From Firmicutes bacterium UBA6418 (GTDB taxonomy: Bacteria > Bacillota > Clostridia > Peptostreptococcales > Anaerovoracaceae), in NCBI GenBank assembly GCA_002439735.1, contig DJPG01000021.1:1933-10495 (forward strand): 8,563 bases of DNA. Reading direction: 5' to 3'. The notes beneath the pieces were generated by a model, which ran no database searches, was not told the origin of the DNA, and saw nothing but the letters and a program-made list of their open reading frames with translations. Shown in pieces: positions 1 through 5,590 of the stretch (its first letter is position 1; the number at the start of each line of letters is the position of its first letter). Made by a program: the position numbers and the translations under genes.

Positions 1-24
1 GGCTGCTTTTGCCGCTGCTGCACC

Positions 25-76
25 GGTTCGTTTCGCGCGCTTAAATGGAGAGCGACTGATTAGGTTCGTTTCGCGC
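25..76. repeat. 14-bp direct repeat pair upstream of brnQ
   Basis: The 14-mer GGTTCGTTTCGCGC occurs exactly at 25-38 and again at 63-76, with starts 38 bp apart. It lies outside any gene I can support, upstream of the brnQ control region. No function is assigned. It could be a paired protein-binding site or a local duplication at the end of an upstream gene that lies outside the window. Confidence 0.7.
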
Positions 77-90
77 ATCCGGTACCTGTA

Positions 91-115
91 AATTCTCCGA
101 AATTTTCCGAATATT
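91..115 (+). promoter_or_regulatory. two overlapping CodY-like boxes upstream of brnQ
   Basis: The 15-mer at 91-105 (AATTCTCCGAAATTT) differs from the CodY consensus AATTTTCWGAAAATT at three positions. The 15-mer at 101-115 (AATTTTCCGAATATT) differs at two. They overlap by 5 nt and form a 10-bp tandem phase (AATTYTCCGA twice), similar to the overlapping-box layout of known CodY operators. The pair ends 10 bp before the -35 element of the brnQ promoter. CodY of Firmicutes senses branched-chain amino acids and GTP, and branched-chain amino acid transporters are classic targets, so motif and gene fit each other. The sign of regulation is inferred (repression when amino acids are plentiful is the usual case). 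Confidence 0.65.
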
Positions 116-125
116 CCGGGATGTC

Positions 126-154
126 TTTACGATTTTGCACTTTTATGGTACAAT
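126..154 (+). promoter_or_regulatory. brnQ promoter with extended -10
   Basis: A -10 element TACAAT (149-154) is preceded by TG one base upstream (146-147), giving an extended -10. With a 17-nt spacer the -35 position reads TTTACG (126-131), four of six matching TTGACA. Transcription would start near 161, giving a leader of about 58 nt. That leader contains a small GCAGG/CCTGC hairpin (174-186) before the ribosome binding site. Confidence 0.65.
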
Positions 155-218
155 AAAACTCTATCACGAATGTGCAGGGATCCTGCGACATGACAGAAAA
201 AACGAAAGAGGAAACAAC

Positions 219-1559
219 ATGAATCAGAAACTTACAGGAAAACAATACACGCTGCTTGCATCTATGCTGTTCGGCATGTTCTTCGGTGCGGGCAATTTGA
301 TTTTCCCGATCATTTTAGGCGCGAAAGCCGGTGAAAGTCTGGTACCGGCGTTGCTCGGCATGCTGATTACGGCGGTCGGAATGCCGCTTCTGGGTATTGT
401 AGCGCTCGGCGTTTCCAGAAGCAGCGGGCTGATGCAGATGTCCGGCAGAGTTGCCAAATGGTACGGATATTTCTTTACCTGCGCGCTCTACCTGACGATC
501 GGGCCGTTCTTTGCGATTCCGCGCTGCGCGGCGACTTCCTTCACCATGGGCATTGCGCCGCTTCTCAGCGGCAGCCATACGGTGCCGCAGGCGATTTTTA
601 CCACATTATTCTTTGCGGCGGTTTTATTCTTCGCGCTGCGTCCAAACAATATCATGAATTCTATCGGAAAATATCTGAATCCGATTTTCCTGATCTGCTT
701 GGGAATTCTGGTGGTTGCGGCGCTCATCCATCCGATTCAGAGTGTGGGTTCCGTCGCGGCGAGCGGATCCTATGCGCAAAGCGCGTTTTCCACAGGATTT
801 TTGCAGGGCTATGATACGCTGGACGCGTTGGCGTCTCTGGCTTTTGGCATTATCGTTGTCAATGCGATCAAAGAAATGGGCGTGAAAGAGCCGGGCGCAA
901 TCGCGGCGAATACTATCAAGTCCGGTGTTTTCAGCATGATCCTGATGACGGTGATCTACGCATTGATCGCAGTTGTCGGCGCGCAGAGCTATGGCTTATA
1001 CGCCGACCAGCTAAGTGAATCTTCGTTCAATGGCGGCAATGCCTTTGCAATTGTCGCGCAGCATTACCTCGGCAAGGCAGGCATGATCGTGTTAGCTTTG
1101 ACGGTGACCTTCTGCTGCATGAAGACGGCGCTCGGTCTGGTAACCGCCTGCGCGGACACGTTCAGCGCGATCTTCCCACATTCCCTGAGCTATCGCAATT
1201 GGGCGATCGTGTTTACGGCATTTTCGCTGCTGGTATCCAACATCGGCCTGTCGAAGATCATTTCGTTCTCGGCGCCGGTGCTGTATTTCCTGTACCCGTT
1301 GGCGATCGTGCTGATCCTGCTCAATATTTTCGGAAAATATTTTAATTACGCGCGTCCGGTCTTTGTCTGCGCGATCGGGTTTACCATGGTCGCGGCAGTC
1401 TTTGACCTGCTCAAGGTCGCGGGACTCGCACAGGGTGTTGTGGAATGGGTCGGAACCTGGCTGCCGTTCTACTCCCTGGGTCTGGGCTGGATCGTACCGG
1501 GTGCGATCGGTACGGTGGTCGGCCTCGTGATCGCCAAGACAGGCAAGAAAACGGCATAG
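219..1559 (+). CDS. brnQ: branched-chain amino acid:cation symporter BrnQ (LIVCS family)
   Basis: This is a polytopic inner-membrane carrier that imports leucine, isoleucine and valine with Na+ or H+. The 446-residue length and roughly twelve hydrophobic segments fit the LIVCS/BrnQ family. Signature stretches seen are FFGAGNLIFP (residues 21-30) in the first membrane segment, GPFFAIPR (95-102), and GYDTLDALASLAFG (197-210). The frame is open further upstream, but the start at 219 is chosen because AAAGAGG (205-211) lies 7 nt before it, and because the protein then begins MNQKL directly ahead of the first membrane helix. It is the only plus-strand gene here. It has its own promoter and CodY-like operator, and its stop codon lies one base from the stop of the convergent DHHW gene. 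The family assignment is firm; substrate preference within the branched-chain amino acids is not visible. Confidence 0.95.
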   Translation: MNQKLTGKQYTLLASMLFGMFFGAGNLIFPIILGAKAGESLVPALLGMLITAVGMPLLGIVALGVSRSSGLMQMSGRVAKWYGYFFTCALYLTIGPFFAIPRCAATSFTMGIAPLLSGSHTVPQAIFTTLFFAAVLFFALRPNNIMNSIGKYLNPIFLICLGILVVAALIHPIQSVGSVAASGSYAQSAFSTGFLQGYDTLDALASLAFGIIVVNAIKEMGVKEPGAIAANTIKSGVFSMILMTVIYALIAVVGAQSYGLYADQLSESSFNGGNAFAIVAQHYLGKAGMIVLALTVTFCCMKTALGLVTACADTFSAIFPHSLSYRNWAIVFTAFSLLVSNIGLSKIISFSAPVLYFLYPLAIVLILLNIFGKYFNYARPVFVCAIGFTMVAAVFDLLKVAGLAQGVVEWVGTWLPFYSLGLGWIVPGAIGTVVGLVIAKTGKKTA

Positions 1560-1560
1560 C

Positions 1561-2700
1561 TTACGAACAGAAAAGAGATAAGACGGTGTCACTGACAAAG
1601 TTCTGCGTTCCGTAGAGAACCAGAAGGTCGGTGATGCCGTTTTGTTTTGCATAGTCCATGAGATCGCCGCGCCAGAAACGCAGGTCCAATACGCGTACTT
1701 CTTCGAACTGTTCACTCGGAAACTGCGCGAAGGTGTTGCCGTAAGAATCCTTGATCAGCAGGAGTTTGCCGCTGCCTGCCGCGCCGCTGCCCTTGATGAC
1801 GGTTTCCGCCTGGTTGGAGTTGAGGAATACGGCATATTGGTCGCTGCCGCTGAGGTATTTGCGCGCGTAAAGGCTGCTTCCCTGCATTTTGCCGTCATTA
1901 TAGCTGACCCTGCGGTTCGCGTGCAGGTACCAGGCGGTGATGCGGTCTGCCGGAACGCCGTGCAGCGGCACCTTGTTCCAGGTCGTGCCGCGGAAGTTGT
2001 CGCAGAGTGTTTCCTTGGACCAATCTGCCTGTGGGATGATCTCGCCCCGGCGGCCGAGGGCCTGCATCCACGCGGCGTAGGCGTAATAAGCGCCGAGACT
2101 CGTCCAGTGGTGGTCGGTGCGGTAGTAGATATCTTCATCTGTGTGCGCGGACAGGACCTTGGCAAGGTCGATCGCGCTGACGCCTTGCGCCTGCAGGGCG
2201 GTCAGGATGGTCTCGTAGTCTGCGGCAGAGGCGAACGGCGGCAGTTTGTCCGTGAGCATCTGTGCCGCGACCGGTACCAGGATGGTCTGCATGCGGATGT
2301 GGTTCTTGGCGGCGGCCGCCTGGAGGCTTGCAAGGGCGGCCGTGTTGATGCGGAGCTGCTTTGCGTCATAGCTGCTGAACTTATCCATGAGATAATGGTC
2401 CTTGCCGATATAGACGCCGCCGGATTCCCGCTTGCCGACAGCCAGCTCCGCATAGGTCTTGAGGGTGATCCAGCGGTCACGCAGCGGGATCTGATCGGTC
2501 AGATAATCTTCCAGACTGTCTGCGAAATCACCTGAAAAAATATCCTCGATGTCGGGGATCGGCAGCTGCGTGAGGTTCCGCTTTTCACGCTCGGAATAGT
2601 AGTGATCCGGCGTCAGTGGGCCCACCAGTGCGGAAACTGCCAGCAGCAGGCAGGCGAAAACAGTGATGACGCGAGCTTTGGTATTTTTTGTATGGTTCAT
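1561..2700 (-). CDS. DHHW-family membrane-anchored SGNH/AlgJ-like protein
   Basis: This 379-residue protein has a basic N-terminus and one hydrophobic segment (about residues 9-28), consistent with an uncleaved anchor or signal peptide and an extracytoplasmic domain. The family motif DHHW is at 196-199 within YYRTDHHWTSLGAYYAY. A serine motif KDSYGN (S319) lies near the C-terminus, and FRGTT follows at 236-240. By analogy with AlgJ and AlgX, D196, H198 and S319 would form a Ser-His-Asp catalytic set that moves or removes acetyl groups on a surface polymer. It follows the MBOAT gene after 114 nt in the same direction, the usual partnership. The start at 2700 is preferred over an in-frame ATG at 2706 because AAGGTG (2713-2708) is 7 nt from the former and abuts the latter. 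The polymer substrate is unknown. The gene is intact. Confidence 0.88.
   Translation of the reverse strand: MNHTKNTKARVITVFACLLLAVSALVGPLTPDHYYSEREKRNLTQLPIPDIEDIFSGDFADSLEDYLTDQIPLRDRWITLKTYAELAVGKRESGGVYIGKDHYLMDKFSSYDAKQLRINTAALASLQAAAAKNHIRMQTILVPVAAQMLTDKLPPFASAADYETILTALQAQGVSAIDLAKVLSAHTDEDIYYRTDHHWTSLGAYYAYAAWMQALGRRGEIIPQADWSKETLCDNFRGTTWNKVPLHGVPADRITAWYLHANRRVSYNDGKMQGSSLYARKYLSGSDQYAVFLNSNQAETVIKGSGAAGSGKLLLIKDSYGNTFAQFPSEQFEEVRVLDLRFWRGDLMDYAKQNGITDLLVLYGTQNFVSDTVLSLFCS
1584..1649 (+). terminator. probable brnQ terminator inside the 3' end of the convergent DHHW gene
   Basis: Positions 1584-1596 pair with 1627-1639 in a 13-bp stem that includes three G-U wobbles. The 30-nt intervening segment can fold a second small stem (GTTCT 1600-1604 with AGAAC 1616-1620). 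TTTTGTTTTG follows at once (1640-1649). The wobbles exist only in the plus-strand transcript; in the minus-strand RNA the same positions are A-C mismatches. The structure is therefore directional and suits brnQ, whose stop lies 24 nt upstream. The loop is large and the T-tract is interrupted, so confidence is moderate. Confidence 0.5.
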
Positions 2701-2706
2701 TTCCAT

Positions 2707-2713
2707 TCACCTT
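2707..2713 (-). promoter_or_regulatory. ribosome binding site deciding the DHHW start
   Basis: AAGGTGA on the minus strand (2713-2707). There are 7 nt between AAGGTG and the ATG at 2700, but only 1 nt before the ATG at 2706, so the downstream ATG is the likely start and two codons are dropped from the longest open frame. Confidence 0.65.
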
Positions 2714-2814
2714 CATTTCAATTTTCTACCCTTGATTCGATTTGCTTTTCTTGTACTTCTTGATTTCCGGACTGCCTGTGTGTCTCCGTTCGCATTCCAT
2801 ATCCGCGGCAAATT

Positions 2815-4281
2815 CTAAAAGCGGAAGTACAGGAACGGGTTGTAGGAACCGCTGACCAGATAGGCCATGCTGAGCAGCACCAGACACAGCATGCCGCTGC
2901 ATTCGAGCAGGGTCTGCAGGCGGACGCTGCCAAGCAGCGGGCTGCGCGGCGGCCTTGGCAGAGCGGATGCGGCAGCAGTGGCTGACGCCGGGCCGCAGAT
3001 GCGTTGATACAGGCGGTGCCCGAATGGCGTGGCGGCCAAAGCGCAGAGCAGCAGCATCGGCAGATAGCTGACCAACAGGTAGAGCGCGCTTTGGTCACAG
3101 AAAGTACCACTGCCGAGCATGGCGCGGATCCATACGGTCCCTTGCGCGATGTTTTCAAAGCCGAAGATCGGCCAGCTGAAGCTGATCAGAAACAGGGCGT
3201 ACAGATGGCGCAGAGCCTGCGGCAGCTTTGCGGTCAAGCGCAGCAGGCACAGCTTTTCCAGGATCAGCAGGACGCCAAAATAGACGCCCCAGAGCACGAA
3301 ATTCCAGCTGGCACCGTGCCAGAAGCCGGTGAGCAGCCAGACGACTGCGATGTTGCGCAGCTGTTTGGCAAGGCCGCAGCGGCTGCCGCCGAGCGGGATG
3401 TAGACATAGTCGCGGAACCAGCTGCTCATCGAGATATGCCAGCGTCGCCAAAAATCCGTAATGCTGTTTGCGATAAACGGATAGTTGAAGTTTTCCGGGA
3501 AGTGAAAGCCGAGCATGCGTCCGAGACCGACCGCCATATCGGAATAACCGGAAAAATCAAAGTAGATCTGGAATCCGTAGGCGATCGCGCCCAGCCAGGC
3601 GGTGAGCATAGTCGGCGCAGCTTGTGCGGAGGCTGCTTCCCAGAGGAGGCCGATGTTGTTGGCGAGCAGGATCTTCTTGGCGAGTCCGCAGACGAAGCGG
3701 CGGATACCTTCCGCAAACAGATCCGGCGTGTGATCGCGGTGTTCCAGTTCTTCGGCAACGGTCTGATAACGGACGATGGGGCCGGCGATCAGCTGCGGGA
3801 AGAGTGTGACGTAGGCGGCGAAATCCAGCAGATTTTTTTGTGCTTTGACTTCGCCGCGGTAGACGTCGATCGTATAGCTCATCGTCTGGAACGTATAGAA
3901 CGAAATGCCGATCGGCAGCGGCAGATTCGGCTGCGGAAGATCAGCGCCGAGCAGGCTGTTTAACGTGGCGATCAGAAAATCACTGTATTTGAACACACAG
4001 AGAAGGCCGAGGTTGCCGCAGAGCGAGATCAGCAGCGGGATGCGCGCCTTGCTCCGCGCGGCCGCCTCCTGCGCGCGAAAATGTTCGACCGCGCGGCCGC
4101 AGCCGTAGTCAAGCAGGGTCGAAAAGATCATCAGCACGACGTAGACCGGTTCGCCCCAAGCGTAGAACAGCAGACTCGTCAGCAGCAGGACGAGATTTTT
4201 TCCTTGCCACGGTACGAGGAAATAGATCAGCAGGCACAGCGGCAGGAAGACTTGTAAGAATGTCAAACTGGAAAATATCAT
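2815..4281 (-). CDS. MBOAT-family membrane O-acyltransferase (AlgI/DltB/PatA-like)
   Basis: This 488-residue polytopic protein is expected to pass an acyl group, usually acetyl, across the membrane to a cell-surface polymer. It shows the full family pattern: N-terminal MIFSSLTFLQVFLPL, PIGISFYTFQTMSY in the first third, YFDFSGYSDMAVGLGRMLGF in the middle, and FWRRWHISMSSWFRDYVYIP containing H282. WHGASWNF carries H322, the position of the essential histidine in AlgI/DltB proteins. The C-terminal YNPFLYFRF is typical, so the protein is complete. The start at 4281 gives the family's usual N-terminus. It has AAAAGGGGA (4299-4291) upstream at a somewhat long 9-10 nt; the frame is open another 24 codons but that extension looks non-coding. 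It lies 84 nt after the DUF4358-like gene and 114 nt before the DHHW gene, so all three probably form one operon. Whether the target is teichoic acid, exopolysaccharide or peptidoglycan cannot be told. Confidence 0.93.
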   Translation of the reverse strand: MIFSSLTFLQVFLPLCLLIYFLVPWQGKNLVLLLTSLLFYAWGEPVYVVLMIFSTLLDYGCGRAVEHFRAQEAAARSKARIPLLISLCGNLGLLCVFKYSDFLIATLNSLLGADLPQPNLPLPIGISFYTFQTMSYTIDVYRGEVKAQKNLLDFAAYVTLFPQLIAGPIVRYQTVAEELEHRDHTPDLFAEGIRRFVCGLAKKILLANNIGLLWEAASAQAAPTMLTAWLGAIAYGFQIYFDFSGYSDMAVGLGRMLGFHFPENFNYPFIANSITDFWRRWHISMSSWFRDYVYIPLGGSRCGLAKQLRNIAVVWLLTGFWHGASWNFVLWGVYFGVLLILEKLCLLRLTAKLPQALRHLYALFLISFSWPIFGFENIAQGTVWIRAMLGSGTFCDQSALYLLVSYLPMLLLCALAATPFGHRLYQRICGPASATAAASALPRPPRSPLLGSVRLQTLLECSGMLCLVLLSMAYLVSGSYNPFLYFRF

Positions 4282-4315
4282 ATCGAAGAATCCCCTTTTA
4301 AAGCTTGTTGTGTAA

Positions 4316-4349
4316 GGGCGGCCGCAAACGTTTACCTCTGCGGCTGCCC
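4316..4349 (-). other. strong hairpin between the DUF4358-like and MBOAT genes
   Basis: GGGCGGCCGCA (4316-4326) pairs with TGCGGCTGCCC (4339-4349) around a 12-nt loop, with one mismatch in the 11-bp stem (an A-C mismatch in the minus-strand transcript). In that transcript it is followed by TTACACAACAAG rather than a T-tract, so it does not look like a normal intrinsic terminator. It may be a processing, stability or partial attenuation element that sets the ratio of the upstream secreted protein to the downstream acylation genes. The structure is seen; the role is inferred. Confidence 0.55.
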
Positions 4350-4365
4350 CCAAAATACGATCCGG

Positions 4366-5208
4366 TTATTGTGCGGATTCTGCAAGCTCGCGCATATCAA
4401 ATGTATTTTTGCTGCCGCTGTCTTTCGGGATCTTGATCTTGTTCTTCGCACTGCCGAAGACTTTTTTCCAGGCTTTGTCGATCTTCTTTCCTTCTTTGGC
4501 CGCGAATTTTGCCTGTGCTTCGGCACTGTCGTTGTAATCCGGCTGCTGACCTTCGATGATCAAGGCAACATAGTTGCCGTTCACATACAGGCGTGCCTGC
4601 AGGACTCTTTGCAGATCCATATTGTACATTCTGTTGTAATCCAAAATCTGCTCATAACCTTTTTGCAGCTTTGCGGCAGCTTTCTTGGCATAGCCTTTTT
4701 TGACCTTTAATACGATGATGCAGTCGGAGTTCAGGCTGGAGTTGGAGTTGGTCTCCGCGGCCCAGCTGACGACCTTTTTCATGTTCAGCCCCCAGTAGGT
4801 TTTCATGCGTTCTTTGGTTTCCTTTTGGTCGCTGGTGTAACTCTTGCCGAGACTCTTTTTGATGGATTTGAGCACCTGTTTTGCGGTTGGGTTCTTCTTC
4901 TTGCTGGCGGCTTTCGCAGTTGTTGTCTTCTTGCTTACGGTGCCTGTTTTGGCTGAGGCCTTATCGGTACTGGCCTTGTTTGCTGCTTTGGCGGCAGTGT
5001 CCTTAGCGGTAAGCGCGGCGATTTCGAGAGCGTCGTCTGTTGTCTGCGTGTTTTGTGAGACTTGCGACTGAGACGGAGCCGGAGCGATGACCAGCGGCGC
5101 GTTATCTTCCGGATCTGTCGTGTTTGCATAAGCAAAGCAGGAAGCACCGAAAGCGGTGGTCACAAAGAGGGATAAACTCAGCATGGAAATCAGTAATTTC
5201 TTTTTCAT
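4366..5208 (-). CDS. secreted Lys/Ala-rich protein with DUF4358-like domain
   Basis: This 280-residue exported protein begins with a clear Sec signal peptide (MKKK followed by a hydrophobic core), with likely cleavage after AYA at residue 28. A cysteine at 24 lacks a proper lipobox, so a lipoprotein is less likely. Residues 41-108 are a low-complexity Ala/Lys/Thr linker. Residues about 108-220 resemble DUF4358: VLKSI, then a long stretch ending in a VLKVKKGYAKKAAAKLQKGYEQ helix and VNGNYVALIIEG. A basic tail of about 50 residues follows. The mature protein is rich in lysine, which would suit contact with an anionic wall polymer, but no enzyme motif is visible. The start at 5208 has AAGGAG (5223-5218) 9 nt upstream; earlier codons in the frame look like untranslated leader. 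As the first gene of the unit with MBOAT and DHHW, it is probably an accessory of surface acylation. The DUF4358 call is from pattern memory and should be tested. Confidence 0.8.
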   Translation of the reverse strand: MKKKLLISMLSLSLFVTTAFGASCFAYANTTDPEDNAPLVIAPAPSQSQVSQNTQTTDDALEIAALTAKDTAAKAANKASTDKASAKTGTVSKKTTTAKAASKKKNPTAKQVLKSIKKSLGKSYTSDQKETKERMKTYWGLNMKKVVSWAAETNSNSSLNSDCIIVLKVKKGYAKKAAAKLQKGYEQILDYNRMYNMDLQRVLQARLYVNGNYVALIIEGQQPDYNDSAEAQAKFAAKEGKKIDKAWKKVFGSAKNKIKIPKDSGSKNTFDMRELAESAQ

Positions 5209-5370
5209 TTTTGTATTCTCCTTATCGTATTTCAATTTGTCTTTTATCCGGAAAGCGGGCAGCGGGCAGGCGGCTGTCGTACGCACAGCCTGTGAGATCG
5301 CGGACCTGTCCGTGCCGTTCCATAGATTCAGACGAGGCAGGGGCGTGAAATGTCGGGAAAAAATCAAAAA

Positions 5371-5386
5371 TTTTTTTTTGGGGGGG
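5371..5386 (+). repeat. T9-G7 homopolymer run
   Basis: Nine T followed by seven G, preceded by five A (5366-5370), in the leader of the DUF4358-like gene. Runs of this kind are prone to slippage and to sequencing error. It lies in untranslated sequence, so it would alter leader length or local bending rather than a reading frame. Confidence 0.85.
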
Positions 5387-5443
5387 TGCGGAAGCAAGTG
5401 TGATCTTCGGGGACATCGGATCATGCCGAAAATTGTCGAAAAA

Positions 5444-5469
5444 AGACGAGGCTTACGGAATGATGTTCA
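5444..5469 (-). promoter_or_regulatory. candidate ECF-sigma promoter for the acylation operon
   Basis: On the minus strand TGAAC (5469-5465) is followed after exactly 16 nt by CGTCT (5448-5444). This matches the general ECF pattern of an AAC-bearing -35 and a CGTC-type -10. It lies about 30 nt after the terminator of the sigma/anti-sigma operon and faces the DUF4358-MBOAT-DHHW genes. No equally good copy was found ahead of the sigma gene, so autoregulation through the same motif is not supported. No convincing housekeeping promoter was seen in this leader. The motif is short, so a chance match is possible. Confidence 0.35.
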
Positions 5470-5500
5470 GGATAGCAAAAAAACGACAGCAGAAAGCGTT

Positions 5501-5537
5501 AAAAAAACGATTGGGAACAGAACAGTCCCAATCGTTT
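5501..5537 (-). terminator. intrinsic terminator of the sigma/anti-sigma operon
   Basis: A perfect 12-bp inverted repeat (AAACGATTGGGA at 5505-5516 with its complement at 5526-5537) surrounds a 9-nt loop. On the minus strand it runs into seven T (5507-5501), the standard rho-independent form. It sits 53 nt after the anti-sigma stop codon. On the plus strand only three T follow, so it mainly serves the minus strand. Confidence 0.9.
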
Positions 5538-5590
5538 GCGATCATACGGCACGTGTATCCGTGATCTGGAAGACACCGGTTTGCGCGGAT

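Larger units (their letters stand above)
5209..5590 (-). other. 382-nt intergenic region: terminator, candidate ECF promoter, long leader
   Basis: Read on the minus strand, this region first holds the sigma operon terminator (5537-5501), then a candidate ECF-type promoter (5469-5444), then about 230 nt of untranslated leader before the DUF4358-like start. The leader contains a C7-A9 homopolymer (5386-5371 on the minus strand). It also has a second copy of GCCTCGTCT (5338-5330; first copy 5452-5444) and a small AGCC-rich hairpin (5272-5290). I recognise no riboswitch and no small gene in it. Open frames crossing the region are unsupported by a ribosome binding site. Confidence 0.6.

Noticed and set aside
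1..91. Possible C-terminal tail of an upstream plus-strand gene
   Set aside because: All three forward frames are open for a short distance and stop at 44, 63 and 91; none shows a recognisable end of a protein, so no gene is called.
1493..1514. CGTACC/GGTACG inverted repeat near the end of brnQ as a terminator for the DHHW transcript
   Set aside because: Only 6 bp, inside coding sequence, and not followed by a T-tract on the minus strand.
1642..2535. 297-codon plus-strand open frame opposite the DHHW gene
   Set aside because: No ribosome binding site or recognisable domain; it mirrors a well-supported minus-strand gene, as is common in GC-rich coding DNA.
3004..3963. 319-codon plus-strand open frame opposite the MBOAT gene
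   Set aside because: Composition is that of an antisense shadow (runs of Gln, Ala, Arg, Asp) and it covers the conserved MBOAT core on the other strand.
5184..5208. Lipoprotein signal in the DUF4358-like protein (Cys24)
   Set aside because: The residues before the cysteine are GAS with no Leu at -3, so it does not meet the lipobox pattern; ordinary cleavage after AYA fits better. The coordinates mark only the start of the signal peptide coding region.
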